The position numbers and the translations under genes are program-made. Source: an uncultured Bacteroidota bacterium (GTDB lineage Bacteria > Bacteroidota > Bacteroidia > Chitinophagales > Chitinophagaceae). Taken from it: a stretch of 40,419 nucleotides of DNA. The notes under the pieces were generated by a model. That model saw only the letters and a list, made by a program, of their open reading frames with translations. It ran no database searches and was not told the origin of the DNA. The DNA lies in assembly GCA_903858475.1 (NCBI GenBank), contig CAIOIZ010000096.1, positions 1-40,419 of the forward strand, read 5' to 3'. Position 1 is the stretch's first letter. Each line of letters opens with the position of its first letter. Positions 26,474 to 34,827 of the stretch are shown here, piece by piece.

Positions 26474-27094
26474 TTATTTTGCCTTAATGGTATCTTTTAT
26501 TTCGCCGCAATGAAGCATGCCATCCCCATAAGTGGGGTCTTTTTTTCCTAAATATGGATTGATTACTTCCACGGTACTACTGATCCAATTGGCTTCTTTC
26601 CCTTCGCCAAATGCCATGGGACAGTTTTGCCAGTATAGAACAGGCCCTTCATAATTGATAGATATAAAGAAGGTTGGATACAGTAATTCCGATAATGCCC
26701 TGAAATCCTGCCTCATTTCAATAATCTCTGTTTGTAATAAAAGAGAAGTGGCATTTGACTTCAATTCTTCTATATTCTTCTTAACCGTTTCCTCCACCAA
26801 TAAAGTATCCTTGCTCATTTCAGTCAATGGCATACTATCCAGCATATACATGAATTTTTTGCAAGCAATTTTTGCCGTGCTGGTATCTGCCTCAACAAAT
26901 GCATTTTTCATATCGAAATAAGCCGCCATTACATTGGCAATGGATTGATTAAAGGCAGTAGAGTGTTTTTTCAATGCCAATGGTAGTTGCTTTGGGCCAT
27001 TATTGCCATTGCCACCGCGTGTAAACATATAGATATAATACCCTGTAATTCCCAAAATCAGCAAAAGCACAAGTAGTAGAATCCTTTTTATCAT
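26474..27094 (-). CDS. DUF3347-type membrane-anchored protein
   Basis: This 206-residue protein has one N-terminal transmembrane segment (IKRILLLVLLLILGITGYYI) and then a periplasmic helical domain. The DUF3347 hallmarks are in the C-terminal third: YWQNCPMAFGEGKEANWISS, then NPYLGKK and LHCGEIKD. In other Bacteroidota this domain accompanies copper/heavy-metal efflux proteins, and the conserved Cys-Pro-Met, Cys and His look like metal ligands; that role here is inference. It is first in a two-gene unit with the TonB-dependent receptor, divergent from the ABC-F gene, and has a TAACTTTGC promoter element 16 nt before its ATG. Confidence 0.82.
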   Translation of the reverse strand: MIKRILLLVLLLILGITGYYIYMFTRGGNGNNGPKQLPLALKKHSTAFNQSIANVMAAYFDMKNAFVEADTSTAKIACKKFMYMLDSMPLTEMSKDTLLVEETVKKNIEELKSNATSLLLQTEIIEMRQDFRALSELLYPTFFISINYEGPVLYWQNCPMAFGEGKEANWISSTVEVINPYLGKKDPTYGDGMLHCGEIKDTIKAK

Positions 27095-27110
27095 TTTTTC
27101 AAATTTGAAG

Positions 27111-27118
27111 CAAAGTTA
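27111..27118 (-). promoter_or_regulatory. Promoter -7 element TAACTTTG (DUF3347-receptor operon)
   Basis: Minus-strand TAACTTTGC, a perfect consensus match, 16 nt before the DUF3347 ATG, implying a leader of about 10 nt. Confidence 0.6.
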
Positions 27119-27159
27119 ATAGTTAGGTTTTATTTGAATAAATAGTTTGCTGATTGGCG

Positions 27160-27167
27160 TACATTTG
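27160..27167 (+). promoter_or_regulatory. Promoter -7 element TACATTTG (ABC-F gene)
   Basis: TACATTTGC matches the consensus; a TTTG occurs 23 nt upstream (27133-27136). It places the transcript start near 27174, downstream of the alternative start at 27154, and so supports ATG 27196. Confidence 0.55.
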
Positions 27168-27195
27168 CGGCTTCAAAATTTACCCACTCAGGATT

Positions 27196-29190
27196 ATGTT
27201 ACTAGGATTACAGAATGCCACATTTGAATTTGGCGCAAGAACCATATTTGAAGATGCCACTTGGCATATTCAACCCAATGAACGAATTGGCCTGATTGGC
27301 TATAATGGCACGGGCAAATCTACTATTCTTAAAGTGCTGACTGGGCAATATAGCCTAAGTAAAGGGACTGTGGAAAAAGGAAGAGAGACTACCATTGGCT
27401 TTTTGCACCAGGACTTATTAAGTTTCGATACAGAAGATTCAATTCTTACCGTTGCCATGGGTGCTTTTGAAAGAGTTTTACAATTAGAAAAAGAAATTGA
27501 AGCATTGGGTCATGAGTTAGAAAAGACAGGGGATGAGAAATTAGCCCATGACTATGCGGATAAGTTACACGAACTGGAAGTATTAGATGGATATAGCATA
27601 CATCACCGTACAGAGGAGATTTTGCAGGGACTTGGTTTTGGTAATAGTGATTTAAAAAGACCTTATAAGGAATTCAGTGGAGGTTGGAGAATGAGGGTAT
27701 TATTGGCCAAGATGATTTTGATGGCACCTGATGTTTTGCTATTGGATGAACCTACGAACCACTTGGATTTACCGAGTATCGAATGGCTAGAAAAATACTT
27801 GCAACATTACCAAGGTGCTGTAGTGATTGTGAGCCATGATCGGTATTTCTTGGATAGAATGGTCAATAAGATTGTAGAATTGTATCAAGGGGAATTGCAT
27901 TTTTTTACAGGCAATTACTCTTTTTATGAGACAGAAAAAGAATTGAGAACAGATATTCAGAAAAAAGCCTACGAAAACCAACAGGATTATATAAGGCAAC
28001 AGAGCCGTGTGGCGGATAGATTTAAGGCCAAAGCAAGCAAGGCGGCCATGGCACAGAGTATTATAAAAAAATTGGACAAACTGGAGCGGATTGAAGATGT
28101 AGAAATAGAAAGGCCCAATATCAAAATCAACTTCAAAGTAGACAAGCAACCAGGTAGAATTCTATGCACTTTAAAACATATTAGCAAAAGTTTTGGGGAC
28201 GTGAAAATTCTGGAAAACACGGGTGCTGAAATTGACAGAGGGGATAAGATTGCTTTGATTGGTGCAAACGGAAAAGGCAAATCAACCTTACTGCGTATTA
28301 TTGCCAATGCGGAAAAATTTGAGGGGGAAAGAATTGGTGGTCACAATGTAGATGAATCCTTTTATGCACAGCATCAATTGGAAGCACTGAATGTGAACAA
28401 TAATATTTTGGAAGAGATGCAAATTTGTGGAAGCGGCAAAACCGACCTTGAGTTGAGAACATTAATGGGTTGCTTTTTATTTGGAGGCGACGATATAGAT
28501 AAAAAAATCAAAGTATTAAGTGGAGGTGAAAAAGCACGTGTAGCCTTGGCTAAAAGCATCGTTAGCAAAGCCAATTTCCTATTGCTGGATGAGCCCACGA
28601 ATCACCTAGATATGCATTCGGTAGGACTACTGGTTGAATCCATGAATAAATACGAAGGAAGTTTTGTATTGGTCAGCCATGATCGTTATTTTATTAGCAA
28701 AACTGCCAATAAAATCTGGGAGATAGAAGACCACAAGATTGTAGAGTTTAAAGGCACTTATGCAGAATGGGAAGATTGGAAAAGAAGAAGAGAATTAGAG
28801 GCAAAAGCAAGGCAACAGGACAATAAAGAAGAAACGGGAAAGAAGAAAAGCGGCAAGGAGCCAGAAAATGTACCCCCCGTGATTAAGGAACAAGTGCAGC
28901 AAGAACCAAAGGGGAACCGACAAAGAACCCCCATTGACAAAGAATTAAAAAAAGAGTTGCAGAAATTCAAAAACAGGTTTACACAGTTGGAAGCAGACAT
29001 TGCGCAGTTGACAAAGAAAAAGATAGAATTGGAGGCATCGTTAGCAAGTCCCGAGATATATGGAGATAAAAACAAATTTTTACAAGCTGAGTTAAACTAC
29101 AAAGCTGCTGCAGCAGACTTGGAGAAAGCCAATAAGGAATATGAAGTGGTATTTGAAAAGTTGATGGAATTAGACGAGAAGGCCAGCTAA
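27196..29190 (+). CDS. ABC-F family ATPase (Uup-like)
   Basis: The 664-residue soluble protein has two ATP-binding cassettes and no membrane segments. Cassette 1 has Walker A GYNGTGKST, signature FSGGWRMR and Walker B LLLDEPTNHLD; cassette 2 has GANGKGKST, LSGGEKARV and LLLDEPTNHLD. The linker between them is the ABC-F 'P-site tRNA interaction motif' region. A charged segment (~560-590) leads to a C-terminal coiled coil (KKELQKFKNRFTQLEADIAQ onward) like that of Uup. ABC-F proteins act on the ribosome as translation factors; some give antibiotic resistance, but nothing here points to that. ATG 27196 is chosen because MLLGLQNATFEFGAR is the normal N-terminus. Confidence 0.93.
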   Translation: MLLGLQNATFEFGARTIFEDATWHIQPNERIGLIGYNGTGKSTILKVLTGQYSLSKGTVEKGRETTIGFLHQDLLSFDTEDSILTVAMGAFERVLQLEKEIEALGHELEKTGDEKLAHDYADKLHELEVLDGYSIHHRTEEILQGLGFGNSDLKRPYKEFSGGWRMRVLLAKMILMAPDVLLLDEPTNHLDLPSIEWLEKYLQHYQGAVVIVSHDRYFLDRMVNKIVELYQGELHFFTGNYSFYETEKELRTDIQKKAYENQQDYIRQQSRVADRFKAKASKAAMAQSIIKKLDKLERIEDVEIERPNIKINFKVDKQPGRILCTLKHISKSFGDVKILENTGAEIDRGDKIALIGANGKGKSTLLRIIANAEKFEGERIGGHNVDESFYAQHQLEALNVNNNILEEMQICGSGKTDLELRTLMGCFLFGGDDIDKKIKVLSGGEKARVALAKSIVSKANFLLLDEPTNHLDMHSVGLLVESMNKYEGSFVLVSHDRYFISKTANKIWEIEDHKIVEFKGTYAEWEDWKRRRELEAKARQQDNKEETGKKKSGKEPENVPPVIKEQVQQEPKGNRQRTPIDKELKKELQKFKNRFTQLEADIAQLTKKKIELEASLASPEIYGDKNKFLQAELNYKAAAADLEKANKEYEVVFEKLMELDEKAS

Positions 29191-29258
29191 AATAAGCGGC
29201 AATGACCCATTTAAGTAATCTAAGGTTGATTTTCGGCCATTTTTATAAACAAAATCTT

Positions 29259-29266
29259 ACCTTCGC
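29259..29266 (+). promoter_or_regulatory. Weak promoter-like element TACCTTCG
   Basis: One mismatch to TAnnTTTG and only 6 nt before the ATG at 29273, which would give a nearly leaderless mRNA. The same octamer lies upstream of lepA (39659-39666). Confidence 0.25.
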
Positions 29267-29272
29267 TCCTTA

Positions 29273-30532
29273 ATGAAAGTACTCATTAAGCAAGCCGCCA
29301 TTATTTGCCCCTCCTCTCCTTTTAACGGACAAGTAAAAGATATACTTATACAGGACGGGATTATTGTTTCCATTGAGAATATTATATCAGCCAACGACTC
29401 CCTACTGATTGAACAGAAGGGACTACAAGTAAGCCTAGGCTGGGTAGACTCCTTTGCACATTTTTGTGATCCAGGTATGGAATACAAGGAAACCTTGGAA
29501 ACAGGTGCCGCTGCTGCCGCTGCAGGTGGATTTACGGATGTAATGATCATTCCGAATACCAAACCCGTTATTGATACCAAATCTCCCATTGAATACATTG
29601 TACAAAAAGCAAAAGGGTTATCGGTTAATATTCATCCCATTGCAGCCATTACAAAAAATACAGAAGGCAAAGAATTGGCAGAAATGTATGATATGCATGA
29701 ATCTGGTGCTCTTGCATTTGGAGATGGCACAGCTTCCATACAAAACGCTGGTTTATTATTAAAGGCATTACAATATGTAAAAAGCTTTGATGGCACGGTG
29801 ATACAAGTTCCTGATGACCGCACAGCTGGAGCGCATGGCTTGATGAACGAGGGTATTATTTCTACACAACTAGGAATACCTGGCAGGCCTGCTATTGCAG
29901 AAGAATTAATGGTAGCCAGAGATATCATGTTGTCAAAATACACTGAAAGTAAATTGCACTTTACAGGAGTATCCACTGAAAAAAGTTTGGAGTATATACA
30001 AAGAGCTAAAGTTAATGGAGCCTTGATCAGTTGTTCTACCACGCCGTATCACCTCTATTTTACGGATGATGATTTGCAGGACTATGATACGAATTTGAAA
30101 GTGAATCCCCCGCTAAGAACTAAAGCAGACAGGGAAGCTTTGAGAAAGGCAGTTGCTGCAGGTATTATCGATTGCATTGCATCGCACCACCAGCCACAAA
30201 ATACAGACAATAAGATTTGTGAATTTGAAAATGCCGGATATGGAATGATCGGATTAGAAACCGTTTTTAGTGTTGTAATGAGTACGGGTTGTACTGTGGA
30301 AAGATTTGTGGAAATGCAGACCATCAATAATAGAAATATATTTGGATTGCCCCTGCCATCTTTAAGCCAAGGTGCTAAAGCCTGTCTTACTCTATTTAAT
30401 TCGAATGAGCCTTGGGTGTTGGAAGAAAACAAGATTGTTTCCAAAAGTAAGAACAGTCCATTTATTGGGAAGGCCTTCAAAGGAAAAGTAATTGGTATTA
30501 TCAACGGAGATAAAATAGTTTTGAATTCATGA
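29273..30532 (+). CDS. Dihydroorotase homologue lacking catalytic residues (PyrC-like, probably inactive)
   Basis: The 419-residue protein aligns along its whole length with class I dihydroorotases of pyrimidine synthesis (GWVDSFAHFCDPGMEYKE, AAAAAGGFTDVMIIPNT, VNPPLRTKADREAL, GMIGLETVFS). But key positions are changed. The metal HxH is F61-A-H63, the substrate arginine after it is Cys65, the HxxHVST motif reads HFTGVST, TPHHL reads TPYHL, and the catalytic DHAPH reads HHQPQ. It should therefore bind neither the usual zinc centre nor turn over dihydroorotate. Non-catalytic homologues (PyrC') support aspartate transcarbamoylase in Pseudomonas; a similar structural role is possible. Its stop overlaps the next gene's ATG by 4 nt, and DUF4199 and GT2 genes follow, so an envelope link is also possible. 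Confidence 0.88.
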   Translation: MKVLIKQAAIICPSSPFNGQVKDILIQDGIIVSIENIISANDSLLIEQKGLQVSLGWVDSFAHFCDPGMEYKETLETGAAAAAAGGFTDVMIIPNTKPVIDTKSPIEYIVQKAKGLSVNIHPIAAITKNTEGKELAEMYDMHESGALAFGDGTASIQNAGLLLKALQYVKSFDGTVIQVPDDRTAGAHGLMNEGIISTQLGIPGRPAIAEELMVARDIMLSKYTESKLHFTGVSTEKSLEYIQRAKVNGALISCSTTPYHLYFTDDDLQDYDTNLKVNPPLRTKADREALRKAVAAGIIDCIASHHQPQNTDNKICEFENAGYGMIGLETVFSVVMSTGCTVERFVEMQTINNRNIFGLPLPSLSQGAKACLTLFNSNEPWVLEENKIVSKSKNSPFIGKAFKGKVIGIINGDKIVLNS

Positions 30533-31023
30533 AAAATATAGCTGCCAGAGAAAAAGGAATAATAACAGGGTTATTGATGGTGTCCGCCATTCTTATTTGC
30601 TTTTATGGAATGCATTCTAGCGTGAATGGATACACGCAATATGTAGCATATGGAATTTATATAGCAGGCATATTGTGGTGCTTATATGATTTTAAAAAAA
30701 ATGCGACAAAAGAAGTCAGCTTTAAAGATTATTTTTCTGCAGGGTTCAAAACATTTATTGTAGTGGTATTAATGATGGCCATTTTCACTTATATATTTTA
30801 TAGTAATAATTTACAGTTAAGAGATGTGCCGATTGCAGAAAACAATCGATTGCTGCTATTAGAAGGCAATAAAACCCCTGCCGAAATTGAGGTCAACGCC
30901 AACCAATTACGAAAAATATTCTTGCCCATGATGACAGGTATCTTTACATTTAAGTATCTGATCATTGGAGCATTAGTGACTGCAGTAGGCGCTGCATTCC
31001 TAGGCCAGAAAAAAGCGTATTGA
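30529..31023 (+). CDS. DUF4199 family membrane protein
   Basis: The 164-residue protein has four hydrophobic segments (about 12-30, 35-51, 73-92 and 139-158) and matches the Bacteroidota DUF4199 family, with the typical loop SFKDYFSAGFKTFIVVVLMM. Function unknown. It overlaps the dihydroorotase homologue by the ATGA junction and is followed 23 nt later by the GT2 gene, so the three are translationally coupled or at least co-transcribed. The location suggests a helper for glycolipid synthesis at the inner membrane, but that rests on context only. Confidence 0.88.
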   Translation: MKNIAAREKGIITGLLMVSAILICFYGMHSSVNGYTQYVAYGIYIAGILWCLYDFKKNATKEVSFKDYFSAGFKTFIVVVLMMAIFTYIFYSNNLQLRDVPIAENNRLLLLEGNKTPAEIEVNANQLRKIFLPMMTGIFTFKYLIIGALVTAVGAAFLGQKKAY

Positions 31024-31046
31024 TTTTAATTTATCAAAAAAGTACT

Positions 31047-31988
31047 ATGAACTTATCAATTGTAATACCATTATTGAATGAAGACGAATCATTGCCAGAG
31101 TTAACGGCATGGATTGAAAAAGTGATGATGGCTAATGCTTATAGCTATGAAGTGATATTTGTAGATGATGGCAGTACCGATAATAGTTGGAAAGTAATTG
31201 AGGAATTAAGAGCCAAGAATCCTCAAATCAAGGGCATTAAGTTTCAACGCAACTATGGTAAAAGTGCAGCACTCAATGAAGGATTCAAAGCTTCACAGGG
31301 AGATGTAATTATTACCATGGATGCAGATATGCAGGATAGTCCCGATGAGATACCTTCGCTCCTAAAGATGATTGTAGAAGATGGATTTGATTTGGTAAGC
31401 GGCTGGAAGAAAAAACGCTACGACAATACACTTACCAAAAATATTCCAAGCAAATTATTCAATGCTGCTGCCAGGAGCATGAGTAAAATTAAATTACATG
31501 ATTTTAATTGTGGCTTAAAAGCATATAGCAAAAAAGTAGTAAAAAGCATTGAGGTGTATGGAGAAATGCACCGCTATGTGCCCGTGCTAGCCAAATGGGC
31601 TGGCTTTCGTAAAATAGGAGAAAAAGTAGTAGAGCATCGGGCTAGAAAATTTGGCGTTACCAAGTTTGGTTGGAGTCGTTTTGTAAACGGCTTTCTAGAT
31701 TTGATGACCATCTTTTTTGTAGGAAAATTTGGAAAGAGACCCATGCATTTTTTTGGACTATGGGGTAGTTTTTCCTTCTTTATTGGACTAGGCATCTTTA
31801 CCTATCTCAGTATTTCTAAATTCTTTTTTGATGCTATTGGCATGACGCAACGACCATTGTTTTACTTTGCGTTGATGATGATGGTGATAGGTACCCAGTT
31901 GTTTTTGGCTGGATTTATAGGTGAATTGATTTCCAGAAATTCGGCTGAAAGAAATTCCTACTTAATAGAGGAAAAAGTAGGTTTATAA
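31047..31988 (+). CDS. GT2 polyprenyl-phosphate glycosyltransferase (GtrB/DPM-like)
   Basis: From ATG 31047 this 313-residue protein has a GT-A family 2 domain: LSIVIPLLNEDESLPELTAW, VDDGSTDNSW and the metal-binding DADMQD. Two C-terminal transmembrane helices follow (~232-258 and ~268-293). The layout matches enzymes that put a sugar on undecaprenyl phosphate (GtrB, ArnC, dolichol-phosphate mannose synthase); the sugar cannot be told. The frame opens at a TTG nine codons upstream, inside the previous gene; the ATG gives the normal start. It is third in the dihydroorotase-like/DUF4199/GT2 unit and may supply lipid-linked sugars to the glycan system downstream. Confidence 0.92.
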   Translation: MNLSIVIPLLNEDESLPELTAWIEKVMMANAYSYEVIFVDDGSTDNSWKVIEELRAKNPQIKGIKFQRNYGKSAALNEGFKASQGDVIITMDADMQDSPDEIPSLLKMIVEDGFDLVSGWKKKRYDNTLTKNIPSKLFNAAARSMSKIKLHDFNCGLKAYSKKVVKSIEVYGEMHRYVPVLAKWAGFRKIGEKVVEHRARKFGVTKFGWSRFVNGFLDLMTIFFVGKFGKRPMHFFGLWGSFSFFIGLGIFTYLSISKFFFDAIGMTQRPLFYFALMMMVIGTQLFLAGFIGELISRNSAERNSYLIEEKVGL

Positions 31989-32086
31989 GAGAAAATCAAT
32001 ATGAAAATAGAACACTGATGACAGGGATTGTGCGGACTTTTGCAGCTGTGCTAATTTAATTTACCTATCATCAATAGCAGATCGTA

Positions 32087-32472
32087 GTGAATGAAAATGA
32101 TTTATTATTTGGAGATTTAACTGCAACAATCATTCAAAGTTTTTATACAGTATACAATAAACTTGGCTTTGGTTTTTAGAAAAAGTTTATGAAAATGCGT
32201 TAATATTTGAATTAAAAGATGCAGGCTTGACAAGCCTACAACAAATGCCTATTAAAGTATTTTACAAACAAAAAACAGTTGGAACCTATTATGCAGACAT
32301 TTTAGTTGTGAATAAAATAATGCTAGAATTAAAAGCAGGAGAAGGATATATTTTAGAGGACCATGAATTACAATTGGTCAATTATTTAAAGGCAACTGAA
32401 ATAGAAATAGGGCTACTTTTATGTTTTGGGAAAAGGCCACAATTCAAAAGAAAAATTTTTAGTAACTGCTGA
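32087..32472 (+). pseudogene. GxxExxY protein gene with a one-base frameshift
   Basis: Translation from GTG 32087 gives a typical GxxExxY (PD-(D/E)XK-like) start, ...SFYTVYNKLGFGF, and then hits TAG at 32177. The next frame continues LEKVYENALIFELKDAG and YYADILVVNKIMLELKAGEG to the stop at 32470-32472. The family motif G-FL-E-KV-Y is split exactly at a run of five T (32173-32177); one more T restores a ~128-residue full-length protein. So this is either a genuine frameshift or a homopolymer sequencing error. The remaining 81-residue frame (32227-32472) lacks the N-terminal part and starts at a TTG. Known members are small proteins of unproven function, often found beside surface-polysaccharide genes in Bacteroidota. 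Confidence 0.85.
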
Positions 32473-32508
32473 AAAAATCTGTAATCACCCGCAAAATCAT
32501 TCTCATCC

Positions 32509-33648
32509 GTGTTCCCATCTAAAAATATAATCATCATTGGTCCAGCGCATCCATTAAGAGGTGGACTGGCGTCTTATAACGAAAGGCTAGCAAAGCAATT
32601 TCAGGACGAAGGACATCAGGTAAGTATCTACACATTCTCTTTACAATACCCTTCTTTTTTATTCCCTGGCACTACACAATTTTCAACAGAGCCAGCACCT
32701 GCCAATACCAATATCAAGGTTTGTATCAATTCGATTAACCCATTCAATTGGCTAAAAATTGGCAGGCAATTAAAGAAAGCCAAACCAGATCTAATTGTTG
32801 TTAGGTATTGGCTCCCTTTCATGGGTCCTTGTTTGGGTACTATTCTTAGAAGGGTTAAAAAAAATAAGCACACTAAAATTGTGTGTCTTGCAGACAATAT
32901 CATTCCCCACGAAAAACGTATCGGGGACAAACCCTTTACCAAATATTTCATCGGCCCTATAGATGCGTTTATTACCATGAGTGATAAAGTAATGGCTGAT
33001 TTAAAAATTTACGCTCCACATAAACCAGCAAAATTTGTTGCACATCCGCTCTATGATAATTTTGGCGCAAAGATTAGTACTGCAGAAGCCCGTGCCGAAT
33101 TGAACATTGACCTCAATACTCCTTTATTGCTGTTTTTCGGATTTATCAGAAAATACAAAGGACTTGATATATTATTTGACGCGATGAAAATATTGCAAGC
33201 CAGCAGGCCGGATATTAAATTGCTAGTAGCAGGAGAATTTTATGAAGACCGGCAGCATTATGATGAACAAATTGCAGCACTTGGCATTACACCGCAATTG
33301 ATTTTAAAAACTGATTTCATTCCAGATAGTGAAGTAAAATATTATTTATGTGCGGCTGATGTGGTACTGCAACCTTATAGAAATGCTACGCAAAGTGGAG
33401 TTACCCCTTTGGCCTATCATTTTGAAAAACCAATGATTGTTACCAATGTGGGGGGACTTCCCTCTTTAGTTCCCGATCATAAAGTTGGATTGATTGCTGA
33501 ACCTACTGCCAATGACATTGCTGCAAAAATTTTGGAATATTTCCAATTGGGAGAAGGGTATTTTACACCCAACCTGATATCGGAAAAGAAAAAATACAGT
33601 TGGGCTATAATGACAGAAACAATTTTGGGTATTGCCAATTGTAAGTAA
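32509..33648 (+). CDS. Glycosyltransferase, GT-B fold (family 4-like)
   Basis: The 379-residue protein opens with a Rossmann strand and glycine loop (KNIIIIGPAHPLRGGLASYN) and ends with the GT4-type donor-binding half: PLLLFFGFIRKYKGLDILFD, KLLVAGEFYED, and YRNATQSGVTPLAYHFEKPM, the E(x7)E-like region. GTG at 32509 is the start; no ATG is available, and an in-frame stop lies 27 nt upstream. It has no membrane segment. Neighbours are the heptose-activation genes 23 nt downstream, so it may transfer heptose or another sugar to a surface glycan; the acceptor is unknown. Confidence 0.9.
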   Translation: MFPSKNIIIIGPAHPLRGGLASYNERLAKQFQDEGHQVSIYTFSLQYPSFLFPGTTQFSTEPAPANTNIKVCINSINPFNWLKIGRQLKKAKPDLIVVRYWLPFMGPCLGTILRRVKKNKHTKIVCLADNIIPHEKRIGDKPFTKYFIGPIDAFITMSDKVMADLKIYAPHKPAKFVAHPLYDNFGAKISTAEARAELNIDLNTPLLLFFGFIRKYKGLDILFDAMKILQASRPDIKLLVAGEFYEDRQHYDEQIAALGITPQLILKTDFIPDSEVKYYLCAADVVLQPYRNATQSGVTPLAYHFEKPMIVTNVGGLPSLVPDHKVGLIAEPTANDIAAKILEYFQLGEGYFTPNLISEKKKYSWAIMTETILGIANCK

Positions 33649-33671
33649 ATTGCCATAAATATCTTCCATTC

Positions 33672-34700
33672 ATGATTTATAGAAGCAAAGCTCCCCTACG
33701 AATTGGACTTGCAGGGGGCGGTACAGATGTGAGTCCCTATAGCGATGAATATGGTGGTGCTATATTGAATGCCACCATCTCTCTATTTGCATACGCCAGT
33801 ATTGAATTGACAGATGATGAAACCATCATAGTAGAAGCATTGGACAGAAAAGAAAAACAAGTATATGCTTGGGCTAGTAGTTTACCAATTAATGGCGAAT
33901 TAGATTTATTAAAGGCCGTATATAATCGGGTGCAAAAAGATTATGGCATACCAAAAAGAGGTTTCAAACTTTCAACATTTGTAGATGCTCCTGCAGGAAG
34001 TGGACTAGGCACTTCCTCTACATTGGTGGTAGCTATTTTAGGTGCATTCGTTGAAATGCTAAAATTGCCAATGGGCGATTATGATATTGCACATTATGCA
34101 TTTGAAATAGAAAGAAAAGATTTACAGTTAGCGGGTGGAAAGCAAGATCAATATGCAGCCATGTTTGGGGGCGTAAATTTTATGGAATTTTATGCTGAAG
34201 ACCAAGTAATCGTTAACCCTTTGCGCATTCGACCTGAATACATGCATGAATTAGAGAATAACCTGGTTTTGTTTTTTACAGCTACCTCTCGTGAAAGTGC
34301 TTCCATTATTAAAGAACAGGTGAAAAATGTAAACAACAAAAATGAGAAAAGCATTGAGGCCATGCATCAATTGAAGGAGCAAGCAAGGAGAATGAAAGAA
34401 GCCATGCTCAAAGGGAAATTGCACCATATTGGAGAAATTCTTGATTTTGGATTTCAACAAAAAAGACTGATGGCCGCCAATATCAGCAACGAAGTAATTG
34501 AGCATATTTATGCTGCAGCAAAAGCAGCTGGAGCCACTGGTGGTAAAATTAGTGGAGCTGGTGGAGGTGGATTTATGATTTTTTATTGCCCTGGCAATAC
34601 ACGCTATGCTGTCATTGAAGCCCTGAATTCTTTTGGCGGGGAAGTTAAAAAATACTCCTTTACCAAACATGGACTAACCACTTGGACAATGGCTGACTAA
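33672..34700 (+). CDS. hddA: D-glycero-alpha-D-manno-heptose 7-phosphate kinase (GHMP kinase)
   Basis: The 342-residue GHMP-family kinase begins MIYRSKAPLRIGLAGGGTDV, typical of HddA and related sugar kinases. The ATP loop DAPAGSGLGTSST lies at ~105-117 and the C-terminal glycine motif KISGAGGGGFMIFY near 300. HddA phosphorylates C1 of D-glycero-D-manno-heptose 7-phosphate to the alpha-1,7-bisphosphate, the branch leading to GDP-heptose rather than ADP-heptose. The assignment is supported by GmhA and the HddC-GmhB fusion directly downstream. It lies 23 nt after the glycosyltransferase, likely the same transcript. Confidence 0.9.
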   Translation: MIYRSKAPLRIGLAGGGTDVSPYSDEYGGAILNATISLFAYASIELTDDETIIVEALDRKEKQVYAWASSLPINGELDLLKAVYNRVQKDYGIPKRGFKLSTFVDAPAGSGLGTSSTLVVAILGAFVEMLKLPMGDYDIAHYAFEIERKDLQLAGGKQDQYAAMFGGVNFMEFYAEDQVIVNPLRIRPEYMHELENNLVLFFTATSRESASIIKEQVKNVNNKNEKSIEAMHQLKEQARRMKEAMLKGKLHHIGEILDFGFQQKRLMAANISNEVIEHIYAAAKAAGATGGKISGAGGGGFMIFYCPGNTRYAVIEALNSFGGEVKKYSFTKHGLTTWTMAD

Positions 34701-34798
34701 TACTGTTGTTAGCTATACAATAGGGTGTATTCCCAATGCTGATTACCGCTATTAAGCCGGCATTCAAATTCCAGCGTACATTAAAGCAACTGAATGAT

Positions 34799-34806
34799 TA
34801 ACTTTG
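34799..34806 (+). promoter_or_regulatory. Internal promoter -7 element TAACTTTG (gmhA)
   Basis: A perfect TAnnTTTG match in the 127-nt gap between hddA and gmhA, 21 nt before the gmhA ATG. It suggests that gmhA and the fused gene can be transcribed separately from the upstream part of the cluster. Confidence 0.5.
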
Positions 34807-34827
34807 TCCGGTCAAATTAAAAATAGC

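Noticed and set aside
27196..29190. Antibiotic-resistance ABC-F protein
   Set aside because: The C-terminal coiled coil and overall motif set are like the housekeeping Uup type; no leader-peptide attenuation or resistance context is visible.
32227..32472. An intact 81-residue gene
   Set aside because: It is the 3' part of a frameshifted GxxExxY gene; the N-terminal part of the family is encoded just upstream in another frame, and the start would be an internal TTG.
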